Made by a program: the position numbers and the translations under genes
DNA from: Trileptium ribeirensis
Taxonomy: Eukaryota; Nematoda; Enoplea; Enoplida; Thoracostomopsidae
Length of the DNA stretch: 64,000 nt
Direction of reading: 5' to 3'
Assembly: GCA_030248225.1 (NCBI GenBank)
Contig: JASANE010016415.1
Location: 1 to 64,000, forward strand
Shown here: piece after piece, positions 1-9,500 of the stretch
Position numbering within the stretch: position 1 is the stretch's first letter
Layout: each line of letters begins with the position of its first letter
The notes under the pieces: generated by a model
The model's database searches: none
Seen by the model: only the letters and a program-made list of their open reading frames with translations
What the model was told of the DNA's origin: nothing

Positions 1-534
1 ATGAAACTTTCTACTAAGACCATACCATCGAAGCTTTCATGTTTATTTCTGGGGTTAATGTTCTTATTTCCAACGGCGCCACCAACAGAACTAGCATTAA
101 CCAAAACGTTGAATAAACTTCATTCTCATGTTCCCATCGGTGGGAATTGGGGTTTGTCCCAGAAGGCCTGGTCAATGGCCTCGGATTCAGTGAATGTACC
201 GATACTAATACATACTAGGCACGAACAACATGAGGCCTGTAAGAATATGGTGCGATTTTCAGTCAATCCAAAAGACTGTAATTTCACTGGCCATCAAATA
301 TTGCATGAAGAGTCACGAAAAGCTTTGACCAAATTCAGTCAAAATTTTCAGGATTCGATCGACCCTAACTTCTATGAAGCTTTACTACAAAGCATATGTA
401 CAGATAAACCATTTGCGTGTACATTTATTGAGCCGAGAAGACAAAAAAGTTTTATTGGTGTGGCCCTGGCAGGTGTCGCATCAGTGGCAGGCATCGGCAT
501 GGGGATAGCCAACAGTATACAAATGTCGCACTAG
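1..534 (+). pseudogene. env: Envelope-like glycoprotein, N-terminal part (SU and start of fusion subunit), broken
   Basis: The reading frame starts at the first base of the window with ATG and encodes 177 residues. Residues about 8-30 are a hydrophobic signal-peptide-like segment. The ectodomain contains several cysteines. A basic furin-like motif RRQK lies near residues 146-149, followed directly by a Gly/Ala/Val-rich hydrophobic stretch (about 151-172) that resembles an internal fusion peptide exposed by cleavage. This layout is that of class I-like fusion proteins of errantiviruses and baculovirus F, but family membership is inferred from layout only. The frame ends in TAG at 532-534; downstream env sequence continues in another frame, so this copy is damaged. 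Confidence 0.65.
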
Positions 535-559
535 CTCCAAAAATTACTGCGTTAAAAAC

Positions 560-757
560 TCTGTCCGGGTATTTGGAGAGCAAGTCATTAAAGACTCGAA
601 ACAGATTCAACAATTAACAGTTAATCAGGAGAGAATTTTTGCAATAACGCATGATATTGTCCGATATATAGAACAAACCACTGTATCATTAGAGTGCACT
701 GTCATGAAGCGTGTAGCGTGGACACATTTTATGGCTAAAAAATGTCTTTTTGAATGA
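560..757 (+). pseudogene. env: Envelope-like fragment in a second frame: heptad-repeat-like region
   Basis: Frame 2 is open from about 560 to TGA at 755-757. The translation is hydrophilic and helix-prone with spaced Ile/Leu/Val, the sort of heptad pattern expected just after a fusion peptide. It joins the preceding piece in position but not in frame, so a frame break lies between about 530 and 560. A second break lies near 750, where the next piece is in frame 3. This segment is too short to identify alone; the call depends on its neighbours. Confidence 0.45.
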
Positions 758-1346
758 GGTTCGCAATATAATTAAAGCCATGGTGCTAGCTAGTAACAGT
801 GGAACGCTTTCTGCTGACATACTGACAGCTTCACAAATAAGGCTATTACTACAAAAAGAAATTACATTGCATGACACAGATTATGTACATGATCCCAGTC
901 TATTTTATCATTTCGTTAAGGCGTACCCAGTCTTAATGGACATTGTAGACACTAGGTTTGGTGTTATACTAGAAATACCGCGTATACGCGTGGAGAATAT
1001 CCTACCGTTTATGCGGGTGGTTAATGTAGGGTTTAACAATAAGAATACAAATGCTACAGCTAGGCTGTCGTTGCCACAATATATCACATACGATAAGACA
1101 CTTAACAGGGGATATTTTCATGAGGTAAAATCTGAGGGGTGCCACAAAACCACTGGATTGTGGTTTTGTGATCGTGGTGCCCTACCCACAAGTATCAGTG
1201 ATACTTGTCTTCACGATTTGAAAAATTCAACAGTTAATGATTCTTGCACATTTGATATTAAGCAATACTCACCAGAAACTATAATCCAAAGCACACTTGT
1301 GGGTATTCTAGTCAGAACATCTGAAGAGTACGTGCACGTTACCTGA
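750..1346 (+). pseudogene. env: Envelope-like ectodomain, middle part, broken
   Basis: A 198-residue frame (frame 3), with no convincing own start codon, continues the envelope ectodomain. It shows an Ile/Leu/Pro-rich block (residues about 50-90) followed by a cysteine-containing block (about 128-170) and several potential N-glycosylation sites. This resembles the central region of errantivirus env or baculovirus F-type proteins; that is resemblance of layout, not a database hit. The frame ends in TGA at 1344-1346, and the remaining env continues in frame 1. Confidence 0.5.
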
Positions 1347-1401
1347 ATTCAACCTGGGGGCAAAGTTACCAAAGCCGACAAATTGGAGGTGCCGGAGCAC
1401 G

Positions 1402-2049
1402 GTGTACTTCGCACACTCAAACTTTGCCATGATAATTGTAGAAGATCAGGTATTAATGTCTAGTTATAGGCCAGTACAAGATTTTGAGGTTTTCATGCAA
1501 CAGTTTGGAAAAATAAATGTCAATTTCTCCATTATTGCACCATCTGCCTGGAGTAAATTGAAAGATGTTAAGTATCACTCTGCTTTAGCCGATCAAAGGT
1601 TGAAGCGCGAGTTGCAGTACTTGATGCAGGACGACGTGGACATACCTGGCGAAGTCATGTATCGTGTGCCTGCCCTTGTTATCGTAATAATTCTTTTGTG
1701 TGTTTTGTACATATGTTGTAAAAAATTTAACAAATTTATTAGTTGCTGCTGCTCTGGTTCGGACCCCTATCCGGTGACCGGGAGCACAGAGATGTCCGAA
1801 AGATCGGTAAAATACAGACCACGTAGTAAATCGGTAGAAACCCGCCCTATATCACTACATTGTGACAGGCCATTTAGGGAGTTTGTCCCTGTACAGCCGC
1901 AACATTCAACCATTGAGATATGTGAACTACCGTTTTGCCGTGGAAAATCACACCAACCTAATAATAACCAAAAGGAAATTACGGCGATGGCTGAAACCGT
2001 GTTCACGGTTAATAAAGCAGCGTCAGAAATTAAGGTAACATTAGACTGA
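1402..2049 (+). pseudogene. env: Envelope-like C-terminus: transmembrane segment and long tail leading into protease
   Basis: Frame 1 is open from at least 1321 to TGA at 2047-2049. The protein ends an ectodomain and then has one strong transmembrane segment at about residues 89-108 counted from 1402, rich in Val/Ile/Leu. A juxtamembrane stretch with Cys and Lys follows, then a hydrophilic tail of about 100 residues with Arg/Ser/Pro. The tail runs in the same reading frame into the retroviral-type protease of pol; only one TGA separates them, a few codons before the protease catalytic Asp. There is no gag-like zinc knuckle in the tail. This is either a genuine Env-Pol arrangement or a rearranged copy. 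Confidence 0.6.
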
Positions 2050-2067
2050 AAACAGTTTACTGGTGTT

Positions 2068-5000
2068 TTGGATACCTGTAGTAACAGAACAACAATATCT
2101 TCGGATACATTTAATAGTCTAGGATTTTCAGAAGATTACTTAGTGTCAGTGCCTTGGACCTGTGCAGTTGATACAACCGGTCACAGTCTACCGATGAAAG
2201 AAGCCATTATAGCCGCTCTGGGAATCGGTAATCGAATTTTTGATTTTCACGTCTTCGTCTCGGATGATTGCACCCATTCTGTAATCATCGGCGTAGACGT
2301 TTTACAACAACTAGGTACTGTAAGTATTAACTACCAGAAACATCAGTTGCTGATAGACGGGGTACCACACCAGCTGGGAGTTGTAGGGACTAACACAGTC
2401 CGTTTAGACTCTGTTGTTACGATTCCCCCGAGATCTGAAGTTGTCATACCTTCTAGGGTCGACGGCTTCAGGGGAAAGGGTGATGTAATTTTTGAACCAA
2501 ACGAGAAACTTGATAGAGAATTTGATATAAGTGCAGCTCAAATATTATTGTCCAATGAACCAGAAATTGTGGTGCCGGTGCGGCTCTTAAATATGTCATA
2601 TTATCCTGTAAGGCTTTATAAAAATACAATACTGGGCACAGTAGAACTGCTATCTGAAGATGGGTTGTCTGTCCTTGCGGTACAGCCTAAACCTGCAAAT
2701 CAAAACGAGTTTTTGAATGAACTTAATTTGGATCAGGCTAAAATTACTGACACTCAGAGAAAACAATTTACAGATTTATGCATAGAATTTTCTGAGGTGT
2801 TCGCTAATCACGATTATGATTATGGTGACATCACCATAATTCAACATAGTATAGATACCGCAGACGCGGCTCCTATAAAACAAAGACCGTACCGTATACC
2901 ATTTAGACGAAAAGAAAAGGTAGATGTCGAATTAAACCAAATGTTAAACTTCGGTATCATAGAACCATCAACTAGCCCTTGGGCTAGTCCGATTGTTCTA
3001 GTCGGCAAAAAGGATGGTGAATCTTTACGACTATGTGTTGATTACAGAAAATTGAATGCTGTAACCAAAAAAGATTGTTATCCTTTGCCAAACATTAACG
3101 ATTTATTAGAATGTGTTGGTAAGGCTAAGTTCTTTAGTGTCATGGATTTACTATCGGGATTTTGGCAAATTCCTATGGCTTCGGATTCAATTGAAAAGAC
3201 CGCATTTATTACACCGTCAGGGCTATACCAATTTACAAAAATGCCGTTTGGTCTTTGTAATGCACCTGCTACTTTCCAACGCACACTAGAAGCCACACTG
3301 CACGGTTTAGTAGAGAGAATTTGCTTGATATACATAGACGATATTTGCGTCTTTTCAGAAACATTTGATGAGCATTTAAAACGTCTCAGGCAAGTTTTTG
3401 AACGCCTTCGCGATGTAGGATTAAAAGTAAAGCCTCGCAAATGCAAATTTCTTAGAGATGAAGTGCCCTACTTGGGACACATCATTTCGGCTGACGGTCT
3501 TCGACCGGATCCCGAGAAAATTGAAGCCGTTAAATCATATCCCGTGCCTCATGATATAACTTCGGTTAGGAGTTTTCTCGGATTTTGTAGCTATTACAGG
3601 CGTTTCATCAAAGATTTTGCGACAATAGCTAAACCATTAAGTCAGTTGACTAGTACCACTAAAATGTTTCAATGGAATTCAGATGCTCAGGAGGCATTCG
3701 AAACTTTGCGAGATAAACTTATTAATCCGCCCATTCTTAGAATAGCGGACCCTTCGAAGCCGTATTTTCTTGAAACCGATGCAAGCACCAAGGCTATTGG
3801 TGGCGTTCTGTCACAAGCTGATGACGATAATAAGCTACACCCGATCGCATATGGAAGCAGGCTTTTACAAAAAGCCGAACGAAATTATACGGTTACTGAG
3901 TTAGAAGCATTAGCTGTGGTATACTTCATGAAGTATTTCCGAAATTATATTTATGGTCAAAAGATAACTATAATAACGGATCATTCAGCCTTAAGGTGGC
4001 TTTTAACAAATAAAAACGCCTCTGGGCGCTTACAGCGTTGGGCCCTATCCCTTACCGAGTTCGACTTTACCGTCGAACATCGGTCAGGTAAAAAGATGGG
4101 CCATGTAGACGCATTGTCTCGAGCTGATTACAAAGGGGGCAAAATACAACCTGAGCAACCTCACGAAGAGGACATTAAATTTGCTTATGCAATTACAACA
4201 AAAACAAATAACAATGATACTCCTAAGTCTACAGAGGATCAAGACGATCATAACCGAATCGATTTTAAGTTTAAGCAAGAAAAAGATCCTGAGTTAAGTC
4301 TCTTAAAACGTTATATCGAAAATAGTGAGCGCCCTACAGACACCTCACTAGCTGCGCATTTTGCAGCAGTGGAACCAAGGTATGTGGTTAATGATGGAGT
4401 ACTGTATCATCATTACCCAATGCCGAAAAATAGACAAGGAATTATTCTGGAACAACTTGTTGTTCCGTTCTCTATGAGACAAGAGTTGATGTCAGCCCAT
4501 CATGATGATGTAGTTGGCGGAAACCACCTAGGAATTCTTAAAACTTACCAAAAGTTATTTCCTAAATATTATTGGGATGGCATGTACCGAGACGTATCAA
4601 ATTGGGTAAAATCATGTTTGGAATGTTCCAAACGAAAGCCGGGACCCCCGCGTCCTAAAGCCCCATTACATCCCATCCCCGCGACAAGGCCAAACTATAC
4701 ATATCATGTAGATGTCTTAGGACCCTTACCACAAACTTATAATGGTAATAAATATGTTGTTATATTCATTGATCGGTTTACTAAATATCCCGAAGCTATA
4801 TGTACGCCTGATCAAAAGGCTACAACAATAGCTAAGTTGTTCATGACTGAAGTTGTGTGCCGGCATTCGGCACCATATGAACTGGTTAGCGATAATGCTC
4901 CGAACTTTCGGAGTGAGCTAGTGGAACAAATCTGTCGGTTAACCGGCACTCGAAAGGTGTTCACGACTCCATATCGTCCTCAGACGAATGGTATCGTTGA

Positions 5001-5808
5001 AAGGATTAATAGAACGTTAATGAATATGGTTTCGCAGTATGTGGACGTGGCACAGCGAACATGGGACGAATTTGTCCCGTTCGCTTGTTTCGCGTACCGC
5101 GTCAGCATAAATGAATCAACTAGCTTAAGTCCGTTTGAAATGGTCTATGGGAGGTTACCGAGATTGCCCATAGACACCGTTCTTCCCATTTCAAACTTGG
5201 ATTATTTAGACGAAGAAGATTATTTTCGTGACTTACAATTATATCTTAAGAGCGCGTGGGAGATTGCTAATGAGAATATTCTCAAAGCGCAATCACGCAT
5301 GAAGGAGCTGCATGACCGCAAGGCAGCACCCGTTGAGTATTGGGTGGGACAGAAGGTCATGTTGCATGTGCCTTTTAATAAACAGGGCAAAACTAAAAAG
5401 TTAGCCCAACCGTGGCATGGGTTATATGAAATTGCTGAAATCATATTACCCGATGTCATTTTAAAATCTATTAGTAATCCCAAAGAGGCCCAAAAACGAG
5501 TACATGTGGAACGCATAAAGCCTTTTTATGGTCCATATGTTCCACCTTTGCTCTTACGGGAAATAAAAGAACCTCCCGACTCGGAAGAAGATGAATTACG
5601 AGAATTAACTCTAAGTAATAATGAGCATCCCACAGAAAAACAAACTACGGTTGTGGGTCAAGAAATAAATACGCTCCCCATAATCCCCGAGGAGCCGCAA
5701 GAGAGTGAGGAGCCTGATACTACAGAGCCAACACATAAATATAACCTGAGACCACGAAAGCTAAGATTGCAAGTACCTGGAGCACTCAGTAATAAATACA
5801 TCAATTAG
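2068..5808 (+). CDS. pol: Ty3/gypsy Pol polyprotein: protease, reverse transcriptase, RNase H, integrase
   Basis: A 1246-aa uninterrupted frame, open from 2050 straight after the TGA; the TTG at 2068 is only a nominal start. Numbering is from 2068. Protease: Asp2-Thr3-Cys4-Ser5 at the place of the usual D-T/S-G catalytic triplet, so the Gly is replaced by Cys. RT: YIDD at residues 422-425 with the expected upstream Asp in a VMDLLSGF-type motif. RNase H: catalytic region with Asp571 in ETDAS, later ITDHSALRW. Integrase: zinc-binding His811/812, His820, Cys850, Cys853; catalytic Asp882, Asp942, Glu978 with the classical 35-residue D-to-E spacing. The C-terminus has a YNLRPR motif typical of the family. 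Apart from the protease triplet everything needed looks intact, in contrast to the broken env upstream. Confidence 0.95.
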   Translation: MDTCSNRTTISSDTFNSLGFSEDYLVSVPWTCAVDTTGHSLPMKEAIIAALGIGNRIFDFHVFVSDDCTHSVIIGVDVLQQLGTVSINYQKHQLLIDGVPHQLGVVGTNTVRLDSVVTIPPRSEVVIPSRVDGFRGKGDVIFEPNEKLDREFDISAAQILLSNEPEIVVPVRLLNMSYYPVRLYKNTILGTVELLSEDGLSVLAVQPKPANQNEFLNELNLDQAKITDTQRKQFTDLCIEFSEVFANHDYDYGDITIIQHSIDTADAAPIKQRPYRIPFRRKEKVDVELNQMLNFGIIEPSTSPWASPIVLVGKKDGESLRLCVDYRKLNAVTKKDCYPLPNINDLLECVGKAKFFSVMDLLSGFWQIPMASDSIEKTAFITPSGLYQFTKMPFGLCNAPATFQRTLEATLHGLVERICLIYIDDICVFSETFDEHLKRLRQVFERLRDVGLKVKPRKCKFLRDEVPYLGHIISADGLRPDPEKIEAVKSYPVPHDITSVRSFLGFCSYYRRFIKDFATIAKPLSQLTSTTKMFQWNSDAQEAFETLRDKLINPPILRIADPSKPYFLETDASTKAIGGVLSQADDDNKLHPIAYGSRLLQKAERNYTVTELEALAVVYFMKYFRNYIYGQKITIITDHSALRWLLTNKNASGRLQRWALSLTEFDFTVEHRSGKKMGHVDALSRADYKGGKIQPEQPHEEDIKFAYAITTKTNNNDTPKSTEDQDDHNRIDFKFKQEKDPELSLLKRYIENSERPTDTSLAAHFAAVEPRYVVNDGVLYHHYPMPKNRQGIILEQLVVPFSMRQELMSAHHDDVVGGNHLGILKTYQKLFPKYYWDGMYRDVSNWVKSCLECSKRKPGPPRPKAPLHPIPATRPNYTYHVDVLGPLPQTYNGNKYVVIFIDRFTKYPEAICTPDQKATTIAKLFMTEVVCRHSAPYELVSDNAPNFRSELVEQICRLTGTRKVFTTPYRPQTNGIVERINRTLMNMVSQYVDVAQRTWDEFVPFACFAYRVSINESTSLSPFEMVYGRLPRLPIDTVLPISNLDYLDEEDYFRDLQLYLKSAWEIANENILKAQSRMKELHDRKAAPVEYWVGQKVMLHVPFNKQGKTKKLAQPWHGLYEIAEIILPDVILKSISNPKEAQKRVHVERIKPFYGPYVPPLLLREIKEPPDSEEDELRELTLSNNEHPTEKQTTVVGQEINTLPIIPEEPQESEEPDTTEPTHKYNLRPRKLRLQVPGALSNKYIN

Positions 5809-6512
5809 ACTGGGAAAGAAAACACACACGCATATTTATTCTATCTATCTATATGTAATAATATAACCACGTACATGTGGTATTACTTGGTTCGTGAGAG
5901 TAGCCTTATCCGTTGCGCTGGCAACGCGTTTCAACATTTTCCCCGCTGTTATTAAATATCTACGCATAATTATTAACCTTGTCGATGTTTTTAGTATACA
6001 AAACTAAACTCTCTGCCCTAATTAAACTGGTGACGGAACCTGGCTATTTCCACGAATCATTATGTTAACATGCTTCCAGCACAGATAGAAAACTTATTAG
6101 CGGCTATTATCTTTTAGGCTGGAAACAAGTGTTGACAAAGAGTGCAGATTTATTTACTATATTAATTTTATTCTAATATCTTACTAGACCCGAGTGATGC
6201 AGGGTACTAAAATGTAGCAGTTGCGTGGAATTTTCACTGAATTAACCTGAATAAAGCTAAACAGTGTCGAATTAAGTTAATTTTCACTTCTGTAAAGTAG
6301 AGCAGGCTAGGCTGAGGTAGTATTCGATAAAACACCAGTTTGGTGTGATAAGCAGTGTAGCTTCGCTTTCGAGGAATTTCAAAAGTTTTCTTTGCCTTCC
6401 GGCAGCAATAGCCTGTAAAGGCACCTTGTTATCATACAATCGTTTTTTTTTGATAGCGCGCTACACTGATACTGAGTAAATTGATAAAATATTATTAGCG
6501 TCTCACTCGTGA
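5809..6512. other. Region between pol and the helicase gene: possible 3' LTR and helicase promoter
   Basis: No ORF of note. It begins with a purine-rich stretch after the pol stop codon and should contain the 3' LTR if the element is complete, but no second LTR copy is in the window. The motif CACCTTGTTAT at 6422-6432 recurs elsewhere in the window (see findings) and lies about 80 bases upstream of the helicase ATG. A T-run and the AT-rich sequence at 6441-6500 could be part of the helicase promoter or leader. Confidence 0.3.
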
Positions 6513-9500
6513 ATGGATCCCGAACAAGCTCAGATTTTAGACCCTATAGCACAGCGTTATGGCATACCAGTTGAAGTCACCGAGTTGGTGACACAATATC
6601 TGACACACGTAGCAACTACTGGCGCGCCGCTCGAGCATGAAACAACGCAACATAGTCTCGCGAAGTACATGCTTATCGAAAACTTGCTTCCCGATCTTCG
6701 TGCGCTTATGCTTTTACCGCAGAATGTTGTAGTTCCTAGCGCATTATGGGAAGTTGTACATGCACGCATTTCATACGCTGAACGACCGTTACAATTGCCC
6801 GACGTCGGGCTTACGCTATGCCCAATGTGTCAAATTGACATAACAGACCCAACGCACTTTAGGCAGCAACAGCATTGCATAAACGTCGACTTGCAAAAAT
6901 TTCGCTTCGCACCTATAGGCAAAATGTTATGGGAACACCAAAATTGGATGGCAAGGCATCGGGTCGGAGCGCGCATTAGGTTGCGCAGCACCACCCATGC
7001 CGTCTCTGTCATCTTTACCGGACCAACCAGAGGTGTCGCAACATTCACTAGGGAATCGCCTTGGACTAACGGACCGCAGAATTTTCCAGTGATTTTTGGC
7101 AAGTCTCCGGCAGATCTGCAGACGATACTACAATTCGAAGCTTTTAATTTTAGTCCATACTGTGTGACTTTAATCGTGCCAAACTTGGATAATCCCAGTG
7201 CATCGCAGCAGATACGATTGCTCCCAAATGGTGCCCGAAATCAATCAAAGCCGAGGGTAAGTCTTCCAATTTTTGCGAGCCCTGGGTATCATTACTATGA
7301 CCTCCAATTTTGGGTACGCTACGAGGTCCAGACGCTGGCTGCCGGACCAAAGAACCGGTACACTCCGATTTGTGCCGCTGTTCAGTGGAATTTCACTGAC
7401 CCATCCGCTGACCAAGAGATATACGCTGCACTGGACATGCTACCTATGAAATGCCGACGGGACCCGAATGCCGCCGGGATTGCTCTGCAACCAGAGAGTG
7501 CCCATGCTCCTCCTCGGCAGCCGACGGAGGAAGGTGCTATTAATAGGATTTGCAAAAGTGTTCGCTTGACTGATCCTGCATTAGCACCGTATTTCGACAT
7601 TTGGCGTACCGTTGAAGATAGTGAACTGGAAACGCGGCCGATTAGTTTTGAAATACCGTACAATCCAATATTCAATAAAGACACTGACGCCGCTATAATA
7701 TCTGACATTCTGGATTGGGACGTTCCGTACAGCGTGAACAATTTCGCGATAAAAGTATTGGCTGAGCTGTTGGGACAAGTTCGGTACGAGGAGGATGACC
7801 CACCGAAAGCTGACATCGAGGGTCTCTGGGTTACCACCACGGAGGACTTGCAAAATCTAGACTGGACTGAGACGCTGCAAGCCGACATCTTAGCGGAGGA
7901 TCCCAGTAGTCACCATCTCACCGCTGATATCAGTTCTATCAGCTTTTCTCACCTTAAACTGCGAAACAAGACTATCCGACTTATCCACCCGGACTGGCCG
8001 TTTAAAATTTTAGCCTATATCGCAGGAAGAAGAGAAATTGGCGACCGCGTTGTGCTTGTCCTTAGGTTAAACGCTGGCACTAAGCGGTTTTTCCTAGACC
8101 AGGGTGCGGTTAGGCATTTTCGTCATCCCATTGCTATAACACCAACTATGGGTCCCGCTGTCGAGTATTTGATATCGCTCTTGACGGAAGTCATATATCA
8201 GGACCTGCCACCGTTGGATGAACAAGAGATGGAGCAAGAAGATAGGCCTGACAGTTCATCCGACTCAGTCGAAAGTCCAGCAGCAGAACTTGATTTGCAG
8301 GCTGAGCTAATGGACCCGTCGCAAGAATTAGAGCCGCCAGGCGCAGAACCTGAACCTGTCCCGACTCTGCCGGAGCCTATGGATGGAGCACCGCCACCAC
8401 CTCGAGAAAAGGAAACTGATGCATCGCGGCGATCAACTTTTTTAAGATACCATCGCAGCTCCTGGCGCAGAACGTACGAAATGTTGTTCTGCAACGTTAC
8501 AGGGCCGTTAGTACCACCGCTCGACGAACCTCAGTCCCATTTTGTCCGCAACCATTTGAGTTGGCTTAACGCAGAGCAGCAACAGGTGGTCGAGGCCCTT
8601 CTGTGCGGCCTCAAGATTATACTGTGTAAGGCGCCACCGGGTACTGGGAAAACGCTATGTATGGCCGAGATCGCAGTAGCTTATTTAACCGCCGACCCAG
8701 ATAAGAAGGTGCTGGTTGTTGCTAGCACTAACGCTGCAGCGAATATCTTCGCGTTGCGCGCTCGTGAAGCCTTAGAAAGGCTATACGGAGACAATGTACC
8801 GTCAATTGCCTTGCTCCGTTACCTCGCACGCGGCACTGACACTAGTGCGCTAGATCCTCGCCTTCTTCAGCATTGCTCAACACGCGGTGGCTCTGACGAG
8901 CTATACGAAGCAGGCCGTATAACATCTAGTGGCGCGCTCATGAGACATAAAATAATTGTGGCAACGCTAGACATGGTCATAATGGATATTGTCAACAGCC
9001 TAGACACATATGAGCGTGAGTTTGATCATCCACGATTCGGTGAACCGAAGTTTGACCTGCTCATAGTTGAGGAAGCAGCTTCAGTAGATCTACCGCGTTT
9101 AGCTGCTGTCCTCCCGCTCGCTGTTGCTGGACAGGCAATCTTAATGGGCGACATTGAACAGCTTTCTGCGTACATTACAAATATGTTACTCAAGCGTGTC
9201 GCTGCAACCGAATCAGGCATGCAGTTCTTGCTCGACCTTATACCTATCCAGCCTTTCTGCCAAGTCGTACAGCTTACGCAGAATTACCGGTCGCGAGCTC
9301 AGCTTTTGCGCCCCCCTAATCGTGCTATCTATCGCGATACGCAGCTTCACGCAGCCGCTGCAGAGTCGCTTTATTTTTACGCACCCGCTGAAGTCGCTGT
9401 CGTACCTATTGGCTCAATCGGCTTCATGCACATCGAGGGCCTTCAGCTGGCCTATGGCAGCAGCTTATACAATGTATCGGAAATAGCCGGTATATTTCGC

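Larger units (their letters stand above)
1..5808 (+). mobile_element. Ty3/gypsy-type LTR retroelement with envelope upstream of pol (partial)
   Basis: An env-like region (1-2049, broken) is followed by protease, reverse transcriptase, RNase H and integrase (2068-5808). The domain order PR-RT-RH-IN is that of Ty3/gypsy (Metaviridae). In typical errantiviruses and retroviruses env follows pol, whereas here it precedes pol. The window starts inside or at the beginning of env, so gag, primer-binding site and 5' LTR would lie outside. No gag-type zinc knuckle is visible between env and protease. The 3' LTR must begin after 5808 if present. A purine-rich stretch at 5812-5823 could be the polypurine tract, but the LTR end cannot be fixed without a second copy. 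Confidence 0.85.
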
